Assembly: GCA_963691705.1 (NCBI GenBank)
Contig: OY829542.1
Span: 36,814,579-36,878,578, forward strand
Length of the DNA: 64,000 bases
Direction of reading: 5' to 3'
Origin: Viola odorata
Taxonomy: Eukaryota > Streptophyta > Magnoliopsida > Malpighiales > Violaceae
The position numbers were made by a program, and so were the translations under genes. The notes beneath the pieces were generated by a model. The model had not been told where the DNA came from, searched no databases, and saw only the letters and a list, made by a program, of their open reading frames with translations. Below are positions 58,095 to 64,000 of the stretch, in pieces. The first letter of the stretch is position 1, and each line of letters opens with the position of its first letter.

Positions 58095-58296
58095 CAATCT
58101 TGGTCAAGAATAGCAACCAGGAATCCAACTGCTCGAAATATGCCAAGAACTATGCCTAATTCTCCTTTTTCTTCTCTTTTCCTCTCTTAAGTTGTATCCT
58201 ATGATAATCGAAGGATTCATACCAAAATCAATAGCATACCATTCGAAATTGCAAGAGAACTAGTGGTAAAAATCACTACAATTAAAGCTCAATCAG
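58095..58296 (-). mobile_element. Right half of the TE fragment split by the LTR chain
   Basis: Continues 46829-48062. If the chain and one cctcc are removed, a - strand frame reads through the junction without a stop and ends at 47926-47924. Confidence 0.45.
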
Positions 58297-58360
58297 GATT
58301 CGGCGAAGAGTGGTTGCTTAGGGTTTCGGTGAGTAGTGGTCTTGTCTTTGTTTGTTGGGA
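58297..58360 (+). repeat. Remaining piece of the ~250-bp array unit
   Basis: gcgaagagtggttgcttagg and the following gtttcggtgagtagtggtc match the unit end at 46080 and 46310. It shows that the array continued here before the 46829-58296 block was inserted. Confidence 0.85.
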
Positions 58361-60060
58361 GAGGACGTTCAGATCTGTAGTACTACTAGATTTGGGTTCG
58401 GTTTCATGGACCGGTTAGGAGGCTGATCCGAAGGGTTGGGGCTGGAGATGGTGGTGTATTTTTTCTTGTTTTCCTTCTAGTTGTTTGTTGGCCAGTGACG
58501 ATTGTGTGTTAAAGGGTTAGGTGATAGATTAAGGTTGCTGCAATGTATCTCTAGCTAGGCTTGGTGTCTAACTTTAGTGGGCTAGGCTTCAATTATGTCT
58601 TCCCTTTCTAAGCCATATTGATATAACTTTTTGTTTAATTTGGTCCCTCTATAACTTGCAACCAGTTGAGACATGTGACTTGTAGGTTGCACATCAAGTG
58701 GCATGCCACATGTCATCCACGACCCGTTGACCCGTTTAAAAAAAATTGAAAAATATTTTAAAAGTTATCTGGCTTTGTTTGGCACCCGTTTTTAGCTGCT
58801 TTGTTTTAAAATTAAGCACGTAAAAACAACACTAGAGTGTTTGGTTAGTATGTCTGCTTTTAGCTGTTTAACTTTTTAAAAAAAACATGCTACTTTTATT
58901 TAGTTATAATTTAACCTCACTTTAAAAGCATGAGAAGACATATTTTTGAAAATAAAAGACTGCTTATTTGTATTAAAAAATAAAATTTATTTATTTAAAA
59001 TAACTAAAATATTAACATAAGATGTAATAACTTACTTAAAATATATATTGTACATAATACTTACTTTTTAAATAGATAAATCTTATGTATTTATAATTTT
59101 AATGTTATAAATTAGTATATAACAACATTTGGATTAAAAAATTTAACAAACTAATCACTTTTAAAGATCATTTCATTTAATTAAAACAATTCACAACACA
59201 ACACAGTAGTTTCTAACAAAACAACTTACTTGTTTCATTTCACAGCATAGCACCACACCACAGAACACAGTCATTAATGTTTGGCAAAATTATTATTTTA
59301 ACTCCTAACATTTTTTTTCATCTAAACGTCGGAGTCTAGATGAATTCGATTAACTTTAAAAAAATTAGCGAATGTTTTACAACGAAAAAATTTCTGAAAA
59401 TTCCAAAATCTGTTTCACAGCCAAAATTTTCCAATTATTTTTTTTTTTTTACTCTAGTTCAATAAATCAATATTGTTAATCTAAAAAGACAATGTTATTT
59501 TAGACATGTCTACCCTCGTAATTTTGATAATTAATATGTAGATTGATACAAATTGTGCTAAAAATACTTCATAATTGATATTTAACTAACTATTACTCCT
59601 AATTAAAATCATACGAGTAAAATTCAATGTTTAACATTGTAATGAATAACATTTTTGATCATGTTATTATCGAAAGTTACATTATGAAATAAATACAAAC
59701 TCGATTTAAAATAAATAACTTCATACATCCTAAACAAATAAGAATTAATATGGCTAAAGATACACCTTTTTTTAACTAAAATTTATTGACCTTGGAAGCT
59801 TGTTCTATTTTATAAGTTTAAATAGTAATAATAATAATAATAGAATATTATCTGAATTATCCATTTTTATCTTTCCACAAAAAAGTACAATAATGTTTCA
59901 ATTTATTTTTAATTTTTTAATGAGCATGAGTTTGTAAAATTAACTCAGAATTAAAAGAAAATAGAGAGGGAGTAAAGACAACTATTTTGGTTAAAGGACG
60001 AGTTGTGATGGGCTTGGGCTTGGGCTTCTAATAAGCAGCTCATCCACTTTCTTCCATTCC
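58361..60060 (+). other. AT-rich intergenic DNA
   Basis: No coding sequence supported. The phrase tgtttggcacccg (58784) with ctagagtgtttggttag (58830) resembles small, widespread plant repeats. Poly-A/T and TAA runs are common (59440, 59825). A gggcttgggcttgggctt short repeat lies at about 60011. Confidence 0.4.
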
Positions 60061-60314
60061 GTATCCACTTTCTAATAACCCTAATACCATCTCCCACTCC
60101 AAACCCTTAAGCGCCGCACACAACCAAAAACCAAATCCAATTTTCTTCCCTCTCACCCTCTCATTCGGCCCTCTCTCACTTCATTCACCGTCGACCACTC
60201 ATCCTTACGAGGGTATACACTTTATATTTTCTACTTGCTTAACCTACAGTTCTTCTTACTGTCTTTTTTTTTTTTCAAATCAAAACTTTTGAAGACATGC
60301 ATACTAATTTCCAT

Positions 60315-60443
60315 GGATGAAATCTTTTCTGTTTTCTCCATCCAACCACTTCCAAGCTTCTGTTGTTCTCACCGCCGGCACAAGAAGGAGCGCAAGGACG
60401 AGTCGAGTCGGGAGCAAGTGGAAGTGCGAAATTCTGACGTTTA
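60315..60443 (+). CDS. Candidate first coding exon of a gene cut by the Pack-MULE
   Basis: After a CT-rich, 5'-UTR-like stretch (60120-60215) an ATG at 60315 opens a frame with MDEIFSVFSIQPLPSFCCSH followed by a Lys/Arg/Glu-rich segment. The frame runs into the inverted repeat of the MULE, where it meets a stop at 60451-60453. I do not recognise the protein, and no continuation is visible beyond the element at 63010. It may be a gene truncated by the insertion or a chance ORF in a promoter region. Confidence 0.35.
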
Positions 60444-60695
60444 TTCAATTTAATCCCAGACGTTTGCTCCGTTAGTCGCCCGGGGTCCCGATTGTCATAA
60501 TAGAGCTTAACGGCCGTTATCTTGCATTATTTTATTATTTTTTCCGAAAAGCTGCCTGACGGCAGGCCCCACGTGCCAGCCTTCATCAGTCACCTTATCC
60601 TCTTAATATCTAATAAAATGTTTTACTAATTTTTTTTTTAATTTTCAAAAACAATATTAATAAAAGTAAAAATTCAAATTAATTAAACTGAATAT

Positions 60696-61198
60696 TGATA
60701 ACAATTAAGACAACCCTAACGGCACTACTACACTTGCGGCTCCTGCCGGGACGGATTCCTATAAGTCCCGTAGTATATCTTCATATCGCCCAGGGATCAG
60801 CAAAGGATTCCTAGGATGGTCGACATCAGCAGAGGGGGGACTCACGCGTCTCTATACACACGGCGCCATCCTATCCTAGGGAACCGCGAGGTTATCGCTC
60901 CTGGAAACCCTGTCAAATATCGCTCGTGACGTCACCCACTGGCATCGCTCGTGACGTCATCACCAGACATCGCCTAGACTGTTATCGCCAGGTATCGCCA
61001 TCGAGGCCTATAAATATCCCTACTTTTTCAAACAGAAGGTAAGATCGAGATCACCCAGCAGATCCTCTTGTTACTTTGTACCCCCGAACTGACTTAGGCA
61101 TCGGAGTGTCTACGCCGGAGCCCCCCCTCCGGCGCTTTGCAGGTACATCTGACGCCGATCGCCGCCGTTCCGATCAGACACGACCTCGAATCTTATCA
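60696..61198 (+). repeat. Solo LTR inside the left MULE arm, TSD aatat
   Basis: 503 bp, TGATAACAAT...TCTTATCA, a diverged relative of the LTRs at 1-505 and 5541-6093. It is flanked by aatat at 60691-60695 and 61199-61203, a perfect 5-bp duplication. The right MULE arm lacks it, so it inserted after the arms formed and then lost its body by LTR recombination. Its G tract is only six bases. Confidence 0.93.
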
Positions 61199-61607
61199 AA
61201 TATTAATTTTAAACGGGACCCACTTATTTTTCAAATTTCTCTCTTCCCTTCGCCGTTTATATTTATTAAACGCTTTATAAAATAATTATAAAGCAATGTC
61301 ATCTCATTAACTGTATATATTATATTTGCAGGAAATAAAACCCAGAAAAGGAAGGAACAGATAGGACCATACTACAAATTCTGGCATTCTGTTACCAGTA
61401 ATAGTAAACGGTAGCGCTATGCTTCTAAAATGCGTCCAAAACTCCAGTTTACGCAGCTCTACAACTATTCTTGAAAAAAACCCATCAATGTTCAATTTGG
61501 TTTCAGCTTTGCTGTTGTTCTACTAAACTATCCATCAATGGACGCAGGCAGGCACCTCATCTTTATGTAACTTAACTATAAGCAAGCCGCCCACAGCCCA
61601 TGATGGA

Positions 61608-61951
61608 TTAAAGGAAGTTCCTCTGAAAGGTTCCTGAAGAAAACTTGGAAGTCAAACCTTGAGCCATGCTATTTGAATCCAAGTTTACACTTTGCCTTCC
61701 AACTACCAAGTCCTTCTCACGGTCCCAAGGCTTCCAAGGAAGGATGTTGCTCACTCCACTCTTCTTTTTCTGGCTGCTGCTTCAATTTCTTCTTTATGCG
61801 CTTCGAAGCTTCTTCTTGGTGTTTTTGCATCAATGACTTTGATCATTTTGATTTATTGTACTTGTCCACTAAATCAGCATCTGTGTTTGATTTCTTCTTC
61901 TCCTCTTCATTTGAGGCAAGTGTTGCAGCCTCATTATATGTTTCCAAGTAG
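61608..61951 (-). pseudogene. Captured 3' exon, GPALPP/DUF3752-like C-terminus
   Basis: After an AG acceptor (61952-61953) the - strand frame reads YLETYNEAATLASNEEEKKK, then DADLVDKYNKSK, a stop (TGA) and SLMQKHQEEASKRIKKK. A frameshift near 61735-61745 (an extra ttcc) precedes WDREKDLVVGRQSV and the end AQGLTSKFSSGTFQRNFL with stop TAA at 61610-61608. This pattern matches, from memory, the C-terminal DUF3752 region of plant GPALPP-motif proteins. The premature stop and frameshift show it is not a functional copy. Confidence 0.65.
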
Positions 61952-62085
61952 CTGCCATATGACAAATGCATTAGCAAATTCTTTTAACTTTAAAATGAAA
62001 AAAGGAACAAACAATTTCCTAACCCATGATCTTTTTCAATAGTAATGTAAATCCAAAAAATTTCCTAACCAAACAATTTCCTAAC

Positions 62086-62187
62086 TTTTTGCGCTCTGTC
62101 CAAAGGTGAATCTGTCCAAATACTTGTATCACCGCGCCCTTCTTTAGTACCTTTGCTGAATGTTATTGATTGCATCGTCATACCAGG
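62086..62187 (-). pseudogene. Captured penultimate exon, GPALPP/DUF3752-like
   Basis: A 34-codon exon with a cag acceptor before 62187 and a gt donor after 62086. It encodes PGMTMQSITFSKGTKEGRG, then DTSIWTDSPLDRAQK. It is open and in the right order before the exon at 61951. Retained intron sequence between the two exons shows capture from genomic DNA and not from cDNA. Confidence 0.65.
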
Positions 62188-63202
62188 CTGAGGATATTAA
62201 AAAAGAAAAAAAAAATTAGAGGTTATGACATTGGCAATTTAGCTCGCACCTCTATAGACATTGAAGTAACTTCCCCTACAACACTCCAGAACTGGACTAC
62301 TTCCTTCAAACCAAGAGGAGAAAATCATAGAACTACAGGAAGGCAGTCGTGTACAATTCTTTCCAGGGGAAAAAAACAATGCAAATTTATGGCAGCATAA
62401 AGCATGTTCTACCCAAACAGTAGAGACACCATAACTCATCTCCATCAGACCCTTGATCAATCCAATCAAATCATGGATTTGTACCCATACTTGCAATAAG
62501 AGACCAAAAAATAGCTTCAACTATACTGACATCAGACTCCAGGGTGCTGAAGAATTATTCCACTCAAAGGATTTAAGTTGATGGGCAAGGCCACAATTGG
62601 AGGAGAATTTAGACAGGATGTACACCTATGATCGTTTGAAAAAACAACATACGTTTTTAACTTAATGAGTATAATCGTTTTATAAATCGTTTAATAAATA
62701 TAAATGGCGAAGGGAAGAGAGAAATTTTAAAAATAAGTAGGTCCCGCTTAAAATTAATATTCAGTTTAATTAATTTGAATTTTTACTTTTATTAATATTG
62801 TTTCTGAAAATTTAAAAATAATAATTAGTAAAACATTTTATTATATATTAAGAGGATAAGGTGACTGACGAAGGCTGGCACGTGGGGCCCGCCGTCAGGC
62901 CGCTTTTTAGAAAAAATAATAAAATAATGCAAGATAACGACCGCCAAGCTCTGTTATGACAATCGGGACCCCGGGCGACTAACGGAGCAAACGTCTAGGA
63001 TTAAATTGAACAAAAAGCAACGTTAGGGACCAACTAAAGTAAAAATAATAACGTTAGAGACCTCGTGGTGCCTTCTACCTAGTTGATTGTATGTAGATTG
63101 TTTAGATTGATTGTATAAATTGGTTTTTATGTGGGTCCTACCGGGCCTTTAATTTTTTCATGTGGGTCATTTGAGTGCTTCTGAAATTTTGAGGATTTTT
63201 AG

Positions 63203-64000
63203 ATGGGAAGAAGAAATGATGGAGAAGATGATGGTAAATGGTCCGATGCAACTGAAGCGAATTTTTTAGCAATATTCTACGAGAGAGTTAACGTAGATCA
63301 AAATGGTACTCCTAGTTTTAAATTTACGGATTGGCAAGACATGGATAACGAATTATACTTAGCTTCCGGTGAACGATTTGGATCAGTCAAGTTGTGAGGC
63401 AAATACAATCGACTGCGACAAAAACATCGCCAATTTTCAAATTTGTTAAACCATACATGAGTCACCTACCAATCAAGTTTAAACACTGTGAATGCACCTG
63501 AAGCTATGTGGCAAATGATTTTCATGGTATGTTACGTTTCCTTACAAGTTTCTTTAGTAATTCATATCATAAGTTATCTGAATTTTGATTAAATTCAATG
63601 TTGTTTATTTACTTTGCAGAAAAATAAGAACTATAAGACATTTAGAAATAAAGGATGTCAGAACTATGAGCTCCTTGGTCAAGTGTTTAACAAATCTACC
63701 GCTACTAGACATCTCAATCATGCTTCTTCGCAATTGCCGCCAACCTCAGATGAAGAACGCCAAAATGAAGATGACTTTCTGAACTATGGTGTTCATGTAC
63801 CTGAAGATGATCATGAAATTGAAGGTGACAGGTCTGGTGGTAGCAGCTCAAAAGGAAAACGTGTTGCGGAGAATGATGCAGGTACTAGGCGTTGTAAGAA
63901 AGGAGGTTCTACGAAGTGGGACCCTTATATGGAGATAATATCATCATTTGCAAGTGCTAGGGCTGATTATTTTATAGAAAAAACAAAGAATGTAAAGGAG
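63203..64000 (+). pseudogene. Myb/SANT-like DNA-binding domain gene (L10-interacting MYB type), partial
   Basis: ATG at 63203. Exon 1 (63203-63526) encodes GKWSDATEANFLAIFYERVN, FKFTDWQDMDNEL, GKYNRLRQKHRQFSNLLNHT and NAPEAMWQMIFM, the Myb_DNA-bind_3-type fold seen in L10-interacting MYB and Harbinger-associated proteins. Two in-frame stops (TGA at 63395-63397 and 63458-63460) break it. After a GT-AG intron, exon 2 (63620 to the window end) is open: KNKNYKTFRNKGCQNYELL, LPPTSDEERQNEDDFLNYGV and a Ser/Gly/Lys-rich linker, then STKWDPYMEIISSFASARAD. Exon 2 is preserved while exon 1 is not, so either the decay is recent or exon 1 is read differently. The 3' end is outside the window. Confidence 0.75.

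Larger units (their letters stand above)
60444..63010. mobile_element. Pack-MULE-like element with captured gene exons
   Basis: Left arm 60444-61314 (about 361 bases once a solo LTR is removed) and right arm 62660-63010 are inverted copies with high similarity over the full length, starting ttcaatttaatcc and passing through gcgac/gtcgcccggggtcccg, gcctgacggcaggcc and tcaccttatcctctt. Arms this long are typical of Mutator-like elements. The core (61315-62659) has no transposase but contains two exons and introns of a GPALPP/DUF3752-type gene in - orientation. Outer limits and the 9-bp duplication are uncertain. The right side continues similarity to a ggtccctaacgtt-type end for up to 60 bases that the left side lacks. 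Confidence 0.75.

Noticed and set aside
58900..59700. Very AT-rich tract as a possible matrix attachment region or origin
   Set aside because: Composition alone does not support a functional call.
61076..61285. 69-codon ORF spanning the end of the solo LTR
   Set aside because: It crosses the LTR/arm boundary and target duplication; it is a chance frame.

Overview
This is plant nuclear DNA, most likely from a eudicot. One intact-looking host gene is present: an eight-exon chloroplast-type NAD kinase 2 (35136-41586). Nearly everything else is transposable-element sequence of several superfamilies, mostly decayed and nested inside one another. There are no bacterial-style operons. One 200-base run of N (14459-14658) is an assembly gap. 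The species cannot be named from the sequence alone.

Left part (1-21814): nested and tandem Ty3/gypsy elements of Tat/Ogre type. A short non-autonomous element (1-6093, + strand) has a gag fused to an integrase C-terminus, an antisense coiled-coil ORF and G-tract-expanded LTRs. It sits inside the integrase remnant of an Ogre-like element on the - strand (6094-15192), which has an extra DUF7745-type ORF upstream of gag. A second Ogre-like remnant (15193-21814) follows head to tail. It keeps the extra ORF and two tandem arrays in its 3' untranslated region, but no gag-pol.

Middle part (21815-45860): a decayed gypsy gag-protease fragment (24283-26390); a possible terminal exon of an unidentified gene (27467-27565); and a full-length but broken L1-like LINE on the - strand (27741-34148) with a 17-bp target duplication. 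NADK2 follows, with a Mutator-like MITE in its sixth intron. Downstream lie a non-autonomous hAT element with an 8-bp duplication (42227-43150), a small foldback element and a rearranged endogenous caulimovirid relic (43560-45176).

Right part (45861-64000): a tandem array with a unit of about 250 bp is split by 11.4 kb of inserted DNA. Inside that insert is a tandem chain of one LTR-retrotransposon family, LTR-internal-LTR-internal-LTR-internal-partial LTR (48063-58089). The whole chain is flanked by a single 5-bp duplication, so it probably grew in place from one insertion. Its internal regions carry a gag and an unrecognised ORF of up to about 500 codons with hydrophobic segments, and no polymerase. 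Next come a possible truncated gene start (60315) and a Pack-MULE-like element (about 60444-63010) that captured intron-containing 3' exons of a GPALPP/DUF3752-type gene and has a solo LTR inside its left inverted repeat. A decayed Myb/SANT-like gene (63203 to the window end) closes the window.

The host gene is explained by known biology. The observations most worth a second look are the single-TSD LTR chain with its novel ORF, the Pack-MULE, the repeated poly-G expansions in sense strands of unrelated elements, and the satellite-like arrays in the Ogre 3' region.
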